Assembly (NCBI GenBank): GCA_002104905.1
Contig: MCFE01000784.1
Span: 1 to 36,487, forward strand
Direction: 5' to 3'
Origin: Basidiobolus meristosporus CBS 931.73
Lineage: Eukaryota > Basidiobolomycota > Basidiobolomycetes > Basidiobolales > Basidiobolaceae
Length of the DNA: 36,487 nucleotides
Below the pieces are notes generated by a model. That model was not told the DNA's origin. It did not search any database and worked only from the letters and a program-made list of their open reading frames with translations. A program made the translations under genes and the position numbers. Positions 8,641-18,194 of the stretch are shown here, in pieces. Each line of letters opens with the position of its first letter. The stretch's first letter is position 1.

Positions 8641-9410
8641 CCTGATAGAAAATTGAACTTGGAACTTAGTCAAATTATCAATCAACCAAATATCAATTGG
8701 ATGCAGATGGTTCTTCAAAATAAACCATAAGGCTGATAGTGCAAATGAAAGATACAGAGCAAGATTTGTGGCTAAAGGATACTCTCACACAAAAGGACTT
8801 GACTATACTGAGACCTTTGCACTGGTAGCCAAGTTTAATTCCATTATATTAATCTTGGCTGTCGCAGCCAAATATAAGTTTTTTATTCATCAAATGGATG
8901 TAAAAACTGCATTTTTGAATGGAGAACTTCATGAGGACATGTATATGAACCAGCCTGATGGGCTTGCTGACCAAGATAACCCCCATTTGGTCTGCAAGCT
9001 TCAAAAGTCACTATATGGTCTTAAAAAATGACCAAGAGCCTGGAATTGCAAGATAGATTCTTATTTGGAATCTTTGAGTTTCAAAAGGAGTAATGCTGAC
9101 TATAGTATATACTATAAGCCAGATAGAGCAAATCCAGTTCTATTAGCTCTATATGTGGATGTTCTTATTATAGCCGCCAATAACCTAACAACATTGGAAG
9201 AGACTAATTCCAACCTATCAAAGGAATTCAAGATGTCCAATCTAGGAGAACTCAGTAACTACTTGGGAATTAAGCTCTCCATAGACAGAAGTACCAAGAC
9301 TATTACCCTAAGCCAATCCAAGTATATTCAAGATATACTCAAGAAGTACAAAATGGAGAACTATAAACCAGCAGCAGCCCAAAGGAGTCAAACCTTAACT
9401 TGAGAGAGCT
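8641..9410 (+). pseudogene. Copia A1 reverse transcriptase
   Basis: Copia RT domain: RYRARFVAKGYSHTKGLDYT, then MDVKTAFLNGELHEDMYMNQ (first catalytic Asp at about 8899), LVCKLQKSLYGLKK, then a TGA at 9029-9031, PRAWNCKIDSYLESL, and the LYVDVLIIA block. The normal YVDD is YVDV (tat gtg gat gtt, 9152-9163), so one catalytic aspartate is lost. It ends with SQSKYIQDILKKYKMENYKP. Open frames are 8768-9031 and 9065-9403. Confidence 0.92.
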
Positions 9411-10447
9411 TGGGGCCATTTGAAAGCCCTGACTTTCCTTATCAATCTATTGTTGGCAGTCTGATATATATAATGCATGAAACATGTCCAGATATCTCAT
9501 ACACAGTGGAAGTTGTCAGCCAGCATAATCAGAACTATGGATCTGATCACATTGCAGCAGTTAAGTGAGTTTTTAGATACCTCAAAGGAGCTGCTGATAT
9601 CTGCTTAAGATACACTTATGAGGATTCAGAACAGTATTTTGTACAATATTCTGATGCAGATTGGGGACAAAATTTGGAAGACAAAAGATCTACCACAGAA
9701 AACACCTTTCTTTACTATAAAGGAGTGATTTCATGGAATTCAAGAAAGCAACCTGCTGTAGCACTTTCTACCACAGAGGCAGAGTACATGGCAGCCTGTG
9801 AAGCTAAAAAAAAGTACTGTGGTTATGAAAGCTTTTTACAGGATTAGGCCTATGTCAAAAATGTTGTAAGAGTCTTGGAGATATTGGAAGTGATTGGGAG
9901 GACAAGTAGATTATGTGGTTTTCACTTAATGATTTATTGAATGTAAACGTATTATTGATACTTTTACATGGTCTTGGAATAACAAACGCATAGAATAGGT
10001 TAAGGAAGGTCCCAAGAACATGTGTGCAAAGTTTGGGGCTGTTTGGACAACTTATCTAATTTTCATGTTCTGGGTATATATTTTAAGTAAATCCCAACAA
10101 GGAATTTGGTCAGTATTCTCTAGGATTTGAAGGTGATGATCTAAGTGACTAAGTTAGGTGAATATTTAGGTGGAAACACAAACTTTTACAACAAAAAAAT
10201 GCCTATCACTTTATTTCAAGATTCTCAAGGATGTATACAATTAGGTAGAAATCCAACTTTTCATGCTAGAACCAAGCAAATAGATATTAGACATCAATTC
10301 ATACATGAAGCTATAGAGAATAACTTAGTTAGCTTAGTTTACTGTCCTACAGATGAAATGATTGCAGACATATTTACCACACCATTAGCTAGAGACAAGT
10401 TTGAATATCTTGGGTCAAAATTAGGACCAGTCAGTATGAACATTTAG
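9411..10447 (+). pseudogene. Copia A1 RNase H, split by a solo LTR
   Basis: The 5' part (9411-9861) encodes PYQSIVGSLIYIMHETCPDI, a TGA at 9566-9568 where Arg is usual, YSDADWGQNLEDKRSTT, and ALSTTEAEYMAACEA. The 3' part (10194-10447) encodes ITLFQDSQGCIQLGRNPTFH, TKQIDIRHQFIHEAIENNLV, VYCPTDEMIADIFTTPLARD and ends SMNI at the TAG 10445-10447. The two halves are separated by a 332-bp LTR in the opposite orientation and would join cleanly without it. Catalytic D, E and D are visible. RNase H degrades the RNA template during reverse transcription. Confidence 0.9.
9862..10193 (-). repeat. Family A solo LTR inserted in A1 RNase H
   Basis: Read on the minus strand it matches the A1 LTRs end to end (332 bp, TG...CA). 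The five bases on each side are AAAAA (9857-9861 and 10194-10198), consistent with a 5-bp target duplication, though in an A-run. No internal sequence remains, so it is a solo LTR left by LTR-LTR recombination. Confidence 0.88.
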
Positions 10448-10449
10448 CT

Positions 10450-10458
10450 GAGTGGGAG
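10450..10458 (+). promoter_or_regulatory. Polypurine tract of copia A1
   Basis: GAGTGGGAG lies between the RNase H stop codon and the 3' LTR. Confidence 0.78.
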
Positions 10459-10790
10459 TGTTGTGAATATTTGTAAATCCACCTGAATATTCATCTAACT
10501 TAGTCACTTATATCATTACCTTTGAATCCTAGAGAATACTGACCAGATTCCTTGTTGAGATTTACTTAGAATATTTACCCAGAACATGAAAATTAGATAA
10601 GTTGTCCAAACATCCCTAAACTTTGCACGCTTGTTCTTGGGACCTTCCTTAACCTATTTTATGTGTTTGTTATGCCAAGACCATGTAAAAGTATCAATAC
10701 TACTTTTAAATTCAATCAATCATTAAGTGAAAACAACAGATTCTACTTGTCCACCCAATCACTTCCAATATCTGTAAGACTCTTACAACA
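10459..10790 (+). repeat. 3' LTR of copia A1
   Basis: 332 bp, TGTTGTGAATATTTG... to CTCTTACAACA; partner of 1957-2286, with many substitutions between them. Followed by the right GGATG duplication. Confidence 0.9.
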
Positions 10791-10795
10791 GGATG
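10791..10795. repeat. Target site duplication of A1, right copy
   Basis: GGATG, identical to 1952-1956; A0 sequence continues after it (CAGGATCATTGATCC, homologous to the A1 interior at 7738-7752). Confidence 0.85.
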
Positions 10796-11816
10796 CAGGA
10801 TCATTGATCCAAATGGTGCGCATATTGATTTGAGTATCAGTGATCTGCTATGAGAGTAAAGCATAAAGACTCTGCAGTACCAAAGCAAAGAAGTCAATCA
10901 AGTCCAGGGGTGTGCTGTTTGATGAAAATTCAAAAATTTCACCAAAAATGACATCAGATGATGACAAAAATCTGATCTCAGGTCCACTAATTGTCAGGAT
11001 TGATTTGGAGCAAAATAATGAGAACCTTTTGCCTGCAGAGAATTTAAAAATCATGGTTCAGCTGGGATTAGTGTCAAGGAATATCCCAGAAGTGATCACT
11101 CTGGTATCAAAAGCCTGGAGACCCAACTGGACAAGAAATAGCTCAAATTACTGTATCAATGAGGGTACAAACTTAGCCTATGTCTATTCAGTCCATATTA
11201 ATGAGCCCCTGACTGTAAAAGTGGCCTTAAATAGCCCTTGGACAAAGTTTTAGAGATCTGCAATGACTGAGGAATATAAGGCCCCAATGGAAAATTAGAC
11301 TTGGGACTTAGTCACTTTACTAATCAACTGAGGATCAATTGTATGCAGATGGGTCTTCATGACAAATCATAAGGCTAATAGTACAAATGAAAGACACAAA
11401 GCAAGACTTGTGGCCAAAGGATATTCTCAAACAAAAGGACTTGACTACACTGAGACCCTTGCACCAGTGGCCAAGTTTTATTCCATCAGATTGATTTTGG
11501 CTATTGCAGCCAAATTTAAGTTTTATATCATCAAATGGATGTAAAAGCTGCTTTTTTAAATGAAGAACTTGAGGAGGAAGTGCTTAAAGAGTAGCCTGAT
11601 GGGTTTGTTGTCCAAGATAACCCCCATTTGGTCTGTAAGTTTAAAATCTCACTAGGGTCTCAAACAATCATCAAGAGCCTAGAATTGCAAGATAGATTCT
11701 TATTTGGAATCTTTGAGTTTCAAAAGGAGTAATGCCAACAGTTGTATATATTATAAGCAAGATGGAGCAAGTCCAGTTCTATTAGCTCTATATGTGGATG
11801 ATCTTATTATAGCCAC
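10796..11816 (+). pseudogene. Copia A0 integrase tail and RT, first part
   Basis: Right half of the older copia copy. A short protease-end stretch is joined, by deletion of the whole integrase core, to the integrase tail (SRGVLFDENSKISPKMTSDD, 10912 onward; open to 11253). Then comes [42 protein letters not shown], a shifted [15 protein letters not shown]-like block, and LLALYVDDLIIA at about 11785-11815 with an intact YVDD. The RT is cut directly after this motif by N1. Many stops and shifts. Confidence 0.87.
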
Positions 11817-12882
11817 TGTAGTGGGGTGACAGTGATGCCCACTGACAGATGCACTCATTCCCTTATTTTCTACTTCCCTATACCTCCACTAAACGTATTT
11901 TGATCCCATTTGTCTTACCCAATCAGTACTATCCCATAAGCCAGTTGACTATCACACCTGCTTACCTTATTGCATAAGTTACCCTTCACTTTATGTAAGA
12001 TTACTATCTATAAGTGCTTCTATATTGAGCAAGTACCTGCACCAGTACCTGTCATACATGATCAACCCATGTCCCCATCCCTACCATTTCCATACCATAT
12101 ATGCAATCCCTATGTTACACAGGTTTCAGAATACTGATTCCTGATTGGTTGGATGTGCTGCGCCTCTTAGAACCTTCCGGCACCTACTTGGAGCATTCTT
12201 AGGTCATTCTGATGTCATTAAGATTTCTATTGATATCTAGAACCTTCTGGAATACCATGATTAGTAATCACTTAACCAGTGAGAAAAGTGTATAAGGGAG
12301 GCTATCCCTCAACAATAAATCATCATCCCTTTTATCAATATTCCAACTTGTTGATTAGTGTGATCACTGCTATCTGCTGCCACCTGAACTTCCAACCCCA
12401 GACCACAGGACACTCCCAGGAAACCGTGCTGACAGCCAACTGACCTTGGAGGCACTACTTTTGGGGAATACTCAGAGTAGGTATCTTTTATTATATTTGA
12501 TTCTTTCCCAAGTTTGTTCTTGTACAGGCAAAGATACTTTTCTGTCTTTGTAACTATTGACCACAGCTACATTCTTATCAAGTCCCTGCTGGTGGAGTTT
12601 ACAGTAGTTTTGACTTTGGAAGCTTTAGTACATTGTCATCTCAAAGGATGCTGAACCCAGCACATACTTTTGTTAAGATGCCAATCAAGTTAGGGATTGT
12701 AGCTCAATAGTTTTCCCTTGACATGCTTGTGGCTTTATTCCCCATCACATTTGATTAGAGACAGAGTCCAAGTATTCCTAGCAAGCTTTTGCCAGAGGTT
12801 ATTGCACCCAGTGCACACCCCACACACAAAACACTTGTGAAGTGTTGGACATATCTCTCCCTTGGACTTATACACCACCACA
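11817..12882 (+). mobile_element. LTR-like element N1 (about 1.07 kb)
   Basis: Starts TGTAGTGGGGTGACAG and ends CACCACCACA; no coding sequence. It holds a TATA-like TATAAGG (12291-12297) followed by AATAAA (12314-12319), as expected of an LTR. Homologous copies lie at 29422-31148 (minus) and 30232-30896 (plus), and their ends define these borders. It splits A0's RT. Flanks GCCAC (left) and, two bases in, GCCAA (right) could be an imperfect 5-bp duplication. Best read as a long solo LTR of a family whose internal part is not present; a non-autonomous DNA element with short imperfect inverted ends is the alternative. Confidence 0.75.
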
Positions 12883-13851
12883 TTGCCAATATTCAAGCAA
12901 CATAGGAAGAGACTAAATCCAGCCTGTCTAAAGAGTTCAAGATGTCCAACCTAGGCAAACTCAGTTGCAACTTAGGGATAAAGTTCTCCTCAGACAGAAG
13001 TACCCAGACTATCACCTTAAGTCTTTAGAAGTATATTCAAGAAATATTAAAGAAGTATCAAATGGAACACTGTAAACTGGTAGCTGCCCCAATGGAGACA
13101 AACCTAACTTGGTCAAGACTCAGCCAAGTCAAGGGAGCTTAGTGCCACCTGAAAGCCCTAAAATTCCTTATCTATCTATGGTCAGCAGTCTGATATAGAT
13201 TGTGCTTAGAACACATCTAGATATCTCATATTTAATGCGAATTGTCTGTAAGCATAATCAGAACTATGGATCTCATCACATTGCAGCAGTTAAGTGAATT
13301 TTTAGATACCTAGAAAGAACTGCCAATATCTGCTTAAGATACACTTATAAGGATTCAGAACAGGATCTTGAGGGATATTCTGATGCTGATTGGGGTCAAA
13401 ATTTGGAAGACAGAAGATCCACCACAAGATACACCTTTCTTTACTGTAAAGGAGCAATTTCATGGGGTTCAAGAAAGCAACCAACTATAGTACTTTGCAC
13501 CACAGAGGCAGAGTATGTATCAGCCTGGAAAGCTACAAAAGAAGCAATGTGGTAAAGAAAGCTTTTTACAGAACTTGGCATATGTTGAAAAACACTTATA
13601 ACTCAATTTCACCATAATCAAGGATGTATAAAATTAGGTAGAAATCCAACTTTCTACGCTAGAATTGAACATGTAGATATTAGGCATCATTTAATATGTG
13701 AAGCTACAGAAAATAACTTAGTTAACTTAGTTTACTGTTCTTCAGGTAATATGATTGCAGACATATCTACTAAACCATTAGCAAGAGACAAGCTCGAATA
13801 TCTTGGGTCATAATTAGGACTAGTCAGTATGAATGTTTGGTTGAGTGGGAG
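12883..13851 (+). pseudogene. Copia A0 RT end and RNase H
   Basis: A0 pol resumes: KEFKMSNLGKLS, DRSTQTITLS, YIQEILKKYQMEHCK (RT thumb), then an RNase H relic: DADWGQNLEDRRSTTRYTFL, SRKQPTIVLCTTEAEYVSAW, a nonsense codon after EAMW, KLGRNPTFYAR and LVNLVYCSSGNMIADISTKP. The TGA at 13295-13297 sits at the same codon as the A1 stop at 9566-9568. The polypurine tract TTGAGTGGGAG precedes the LTR. Heavily mutated. Confidence 0.87.
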
Positions 13852-14199
13852 TATTGTCAAAATTTGTAATTTCACCTAAATATTCACCTAACTTAGTTTC
13901 CTAGATCATTATCTTCAGATCCTAGGGATTACTGACCAAATTCCCTGTTGGCATTTTCTTGAATATTTTCACCAAAATACAAGGCATTCTGAACATGAAA
14001 ATTCTCAAAGTTATCCAAAAAGCCACAAACTTAGCACACATGTTCTTGGGACCCTCCTTAGTCTATTCTATATGCTTGCTATGCCAAGACCATGTAAAAA
14101 TATAAATACTACTTTTACACTCAATAAATCTTTGAGTGAAAACGGCATAATCTAATTGCTCCCCCAATCACTTCCAAAATCTCCAAGACTCTTACAACA
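13852..14199 (+). repeat. 3' LTR of copia A0
   Basis: 348 bp. It starts TATTGTC (first TG mutated to TA) after the polypurine tract and ends TTACAACA. TATAAATA is at 14101-14108 and AATAAA at 14123-14128. Longer than the A1 LTRs by a segment shared with 1429-1777, which suggests two subfamilies. Confidence 0.87.
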
Positions 14200-14421
14200 C
14201 AAAAGCCATTGGAAAGAAATTGCACTTCAGATTTCACAAAAATCTGGTGAATATTCTGTCATAGCAATCCCCAAGTTGCTTTTGATTGGTTTTCAGCCAG
14301 TTCTCTCACTTTCTGGTAACAGACACACAATCATCTCTATGATTGTACATTAATTTGCTATTGCCTCTTTTTCACACACCTTATTGACTTAACTGGTGTT
14401 CTTACTTTTCATACATATATA
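14200..14421 (-). repeat. Terminal fragment of repeat family U
   Basis: The part TTTTGATTGGTTTTCAGCCA...CTTACTTTTCATAC matches 15116-15235 and, in reverse, about 28600-28760. No coding sequence seen. Confidence 0.5.
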
Positions 14422-14569
14422 TGTTGTAAGAGTTTTGGAGATATCAGAAGTGGTTGGGAGAACAAGTAGATTTTGGGGTATCAACTTAAATATTTATCAA
14501 ATTCAAAAGTGTTATATATACTTTTACATGGACTTGGCAAAACAAATGTGTAGTATATGTTTAGGAAGG
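14422..14569 (-). repeat. Truncated family A LTR
   Basis: TGTTGTAAGAGTTTTGGAGATATC... matches the first 148 or so bases of the reverse LTR at 9862-10193, then stops at the border of the next repeat. Confidence 0.8.
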
Positions 14570-15085
14570 TGTTGTATCCCAGAGAATGGTGAGGTAAACT
14601 CTTGAGTGGTTCAACTGAACCAAAGGGATAATTAAGTGCAGAATCTCAGAATGATGAGAGAGTGGCAGAAGTACTGGCAGTGAGATTCTGGTTTAATATT
14701 GGTCTGGTATATAGCTGCGTTTGGCTATAAAGGCAACAGAGTTGGTTTGCTATGCAGACTAGGCTTGGTACTTGTTGGAGTGCCAGAAATACTAGGCTTG
14801 TGTAGAAACTAGAACAGAATTGTTGAATTCATGACTTATGCTGAAATGCAATCTGAGACACACTAAACCAAAAGGTTCAGTGAACTCTATTTATACTTGC
14901 TGATCAAGCTGAATTAGTGAGCACTAAGCATCTAAATTAGTTGAAATCAACTTGGGTTTTGATATGTGCATAATATGTATGGAAATTGCATCATCAATCA
15001 GCAGATGTTTTAGCAAATGCCAAGTGGTTGGATAAATCTCAGATGACTGATCACTTGGAAAGACTTGGCTGATCAGTTGACAACA
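14570..15085 (-). repeat. Solo LTR-like repeat D (516 bp)
   Basis: Bounded by TGTTGTATCCC and GTTGACAACA. On the minus strand it starts TGTTGTCAACTGATC and carries a TATAAATAG box (plus positions 14887-14895), so it looks like a solo LTR in minus orientation. No second copy in the window and no target duplication (GAAGG on the left, TAAAA on the right). The call rests on its ends and promoter-like box only. Confidence 0.5.
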
Positions 15086-15743
15086 TAAAATTTTTTATCA
15101 CATCAGTACATAAGTGACTTTTGATTGGTTCTCTCCTTACTCTCTCACTTTCTGATCCTAGGCACTCAATCACCTCCTGAATTTGTGTACATTGAGTGAC
15201 TCAACCAATTCCCTTACTTTTCATGCCTGCAAGTTGATTTATTTCCATTGAAATATCAATTGTACCTCAATTGCCAACTGTATTGACCTGTTCAAGTCCC
15301 TATACCCAACACCAAAATTCAGCCAAACTTAGCACTCAACAAGTAACTCCATTCAAATACAACATTCAATAAGTATTTTTGCTATAATGCCCTGTTTCCA
15401 TGAACTTGAGAGGAACCCTGCAGCCTTATGCCACTGATCATTCAATGGTTCCCATACATCTTGGTCTGCAGCTGGCACTGTAAGGTCTAGCACCTTATCT
15501 GCCAGTCTTTGCAACAAATTCTTGCAATATTCAAGCGTGTTTTCTTGAGTATTGCTCTTGGAGAAGTGCTGCAACCTCTTGGTGTGCCTATTAATGTTCC
15601 AAATTTCACTGTAGGCATTGTGCTAGTCTGTGGAGTTCTTGACATTGTACTTTGTTTATCAGCAAGCTCTTGACTCTGATTCCAATGGAGGACATGCAGA
15701 CAGTGATAGAAAAATGCTTTTCTCTGAAAGCTCCTCTACCTCA

Positions 15744-15790
15744 TTGGAGTGTAGCTCAGCTGGTTGCATATCTGACTCTTGAGAAAGCAG
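15744..15790 (+). other. tRNA-like 5' half (A-box), possible SINE head
   Basis: GAGTGTAGCTCAGCTGGTTG followed by CATATCTGACTCTTGAGA resembles the D-arm and anticodon region of a tRNA-Lys, including the polymerase III A-box form TRGYNNANNNGG. No B-box or T-arm follows, so it is not a tRNA gene; it could be a fragment or chance. Confidence 0.25.
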
Positions 15791-15904
15791 CTTTTGTCTT
15801 GTTGTTTTTCTTTTAGGCTATAATGGACTCAGCCTTCTCTGGCTGACAGCTTAATTGGTGAGAACTGCAGATTTTTTTCACGCTTCCCTGTCTCTCGCTT
15901 GGGT

Positions 15905-16540
15905 AGACCTTTGTCACTTTATCATTATTGCTGCCAAGTCATATACTGCTTCTTTAACTCAGTGCTTCTTTTGTTGAGCTCAGTTTTCTCCTTGACAAAT
16001 GTTTCACTGGAACAATGATTTATATCTACTTGTCCCTAGCTGGCACTCTGCCAGAAACCTGACATTTCTTTGTCACTTGTTTACAACTATCAGCTCTGCT
16101 TGTGACTGGCTCCTGCAAAAGCTGCAGGTTTTATCACTGTCAGGTTCTGTACTGCCACTGTGACCAAGTGCTTCTTGTATTCTACTTTGTTTTCTCCTAG
16201 ATAAATGCTGCTTTGGTGGATCTGTTTCTGGCTGCCTATCCATAGCTGGCACTCTCTGGCAACCTGAAGTCTCTTTGCTGCCTGTTGGAACTTCCAGCCC
16301 TGCATGTGATGGGCTCCTGAGAAAGATGTGGGTTTTTATCACCATCATATCCTTGACTGCTACTGTGACTGAGTGCTTCTTGGATTGATCTACATTTTGT
16401 CCTTAATATGTGGTGCACTGATGCAACTTTTGCCATCTGCCTGTCCCTTAATGGGATTCTTCTGGCTACCTGATGTCTCTTTGCTACTTGTTTGGAGCTT
16501 TCAGCCCTGCGCATGATATATACTTGAGGAAGCCATTGAT
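15905..16540 (-). repeat. Tandem repeat in U1, period about 204-207 bp
   Basis: Three units plus a partial one. The anchor CAGCYCTGC occurs at 16091, 16295 and 16502, and the unit also carries conserved 'gagtgcttctt' and 'tggcactctctgg'-like stretches. Both spacings are multiples of three. On the minus strand each unit encodes about 68-69 residues of the form SSKQVAKRHQVA-R-P-RDRQ, then LSRRK-S-QEALS and LSQEPIT. U2 (23370-23520) has a single diverged unit. Confidence 0.75.
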
Positions 16541-17960
16541 TTTTAGCAGTGGCATCCTGATTATTCTGCCTTTGATTGTTTTTGCTGTTCTAAAGATACT
16601 CTCTTAGCATACCAACATTGACCCATATTCTGTTTGCTTGCTTGAGTCCAGGATAAGGCTCATGGAGCAGGTCAAGTGCATTCATCTTGGCCTTGAGTTG
16701 CTGATGGTTGCATGGTATGCTATACTAGACTTGTAATAGCCTCTTAAATATAAGGCCATTCCTCATTGTTGCACAAAAGACTTCACAGATCTTCAATGTC
16801 TTTTGATTTTTAGGCATGGCTATAAACAATATGGTCTCTTACTCCCATGCTGTGATGAGTTTTTCTGTGGGCTTTATCTTTGGGTGCTGTTGTTGTGCTT
16901 CAAAGGCTGTATGGTGTTCCTCTGCTGTTATATCAGGAAATGGCTCTATTCTTGGCTGTGACATTGAGCTATTTGAGCTCCTTCTTTGCTGCAAAGGTAC
17001 TGCATTCTCTATCAGATATAGTGATTGCGCAACATGTATCATCCACTCATCTTGTTTCTGGACAACTCCCTGAATTCTCTGGGCCATTGCTTCTATCCTA
17101 TCAGCCACTACACCTAGTTACCCCATTAATGGTCTGGTATGAGCTGAAAATGTACTTGCTAATACATGTGGTGGTGAGGTTAATACAGCCACTTGCTGGT
17201 CTTCACCCAAAGGTACCAAGTTTGCTACATTCTCATCTGCCTGAGCAATATGGTCAGCTTGCAATCTGGACAATGTTGCTTGCGGCCTGCATTCTTCCTC
17301 CTGAAGTTCACCTTCTGATTCCTCAAGATATTCACTTGCCCTCTGTCTGATACTTTGGAACAATTTCTTGGATGAGTTTTGTGCATTTCTCTCAGATGCT
17401 ACTTAGCTTTACTAATATGTCACATAGTACATTAGTCATTTTAGGCAAAAACTCATTCAAAATCTCTTTGTTTCCCAAAGTTGATGCACAAATGGAGGCA
17501 TCCAGCCTGTACTATGCAAATTGCACACAAAATTGTTCCCATGCAGCTTCCTCTTTAAGTCCCTTCACTCTCAGCATATTCTTGATTTCAATACTTGTCT
17601 TATTATATATCTTCTTACATACATCTGCTAGCATCTTGATGCAGAACTCATGCTACAACTTTCTATTCAGGTTCTTCCATCTCTGTTGACTCTCCCAGGT
17701 ATCTAGTTCTGTTAGATTAATGAGCAGTGCCCAAATATCTGTATGAAGGCTCATCATAGACACTTGGGCCATACTAAAATCAGTTGGCAAGAGCTTGAAC
17801 AGATCTTACATTGACTTTCCCAGTCCAGACTATGCTTGTGAGCTGGGGGATGGTTTTTTTTGGCTTGTACTAAAGATGAGCTGAGACTTGGTATTGAAAC
17901 TGTGGTGACAGATTTGTATACTTATACAGCAGTGTATTGGCATCAACCTGGTCATATAGG

Positions 17961-18194
17961 AAATATATATGAAAACTAATGTGATTGTTGAATTTTCCAA
18001 TTATTGTGCATGATGTATCTTGGATTGCATTGACACATAATGGATCCCATCAATTGCAGATTTCCTATTTTAATATAGACTTGTGCTTAATGCATTAATA
18101 AAGATACCAAGTTGTTGTCAGAGCATGATTTTTGCAACAAAATGATGGGAAATATTTAATTATAAAGCATGGAAAATCAGATAAATAAAGTTGA
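17961..18194. other. No feature recognised
   Basis: AT-rich sequence with no open frame, repeat match or motif that I could recognise. Confidence 0.5.

Larger units (their letters stand above)
1957..10790 (+). mobile_element. Copia element A1, complete with both LTRs, degenerate
   Basis: A Ty1/copia retrotransposon with 5' LTR (1957-2286), primer-binding site, gag, protease, integrase, RT, RNase H, polypurine tract and 3' LTR (10459-10790), in copia order (integrase before RT). It is flanked by GGATG duplications and inserted in an older copy, A0. Its length is inflated by gypsy element G1 (3313-7690) and a reverse solo LTR (9862-10193); without them it would be about 4.1 kb, short because much of the integrase core is deleted. 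The two LTRs differ at many positions, so the insertion is old. All genes are broken. Confidence 0.88.
15086..17960 (-). pseudogene. Repeat family U, copy U1 (unassigned coding relic)
   Basis: Longest copy of a family I do not recognise. Reading the minus strand from 17960: a Pro/Ser-rich stretch; a helical region (TELDTWESQQRWKNLNRK, MLADVCKKIYNKTSIEIKNM, EEAAWEQFCVQFA, with stops); SIRQRASEYLEESEGELQEE (17363-17118); DRIEAMAQRIQGVVQKQDEW through KIKPTEKLITAWE (17108-16839); PKNQKTLKICEVFCATMRNG; a conserved block ALDLLHEPYPGLKQANRIWV; the tandem 68-69-residue module (about 16540-15905); and finally HFSKSNTQENTLEYCKN (15574-15353) and a noncoding end. Several blocks recur in U2, U3 or U4, so this was once a protein-coding repeat. 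No transposase or RT motif seen; a Crypton-like recombinase is only a guess. Confidence 0.55.

Noticed and set aside
12690-12730. tRNA-like GGATTGTAGCTCAATAG in N1
   Set aside because: Only an A-box-like string; no anticodon arm, B-box or acceptor stem can be formed, and the same segment in N2 is equally non-foldable.
14570-15085. Repeat D as an insertion with a target duplication
   Set aside because: Flanks GAAGG and TAAAA do not match, so a simple insertion at this site is not supported; only the LTR-like ends and TATA box remain as evidence.
16880-17350. Plus-strand open frame of 156 codons with hydrophobic stretches
   Set aside because: It lies antisense to the conserved U1 coding blocks (EEHHTAFEAQQQ, ADHIAQADENV), which recur in other U copies on the opposite strand; the hydrophobic look comes from the complementary Gln/Glu-rich codons.
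15086-17960. Family U as a Crypton tyrosine recombinase
   Set aside because: The PKxQKTLKI stretch vaguely recalls the N-terminal part of such recombinases, but the catalytic R...HxxR...Y pattern is not visible in any copy.
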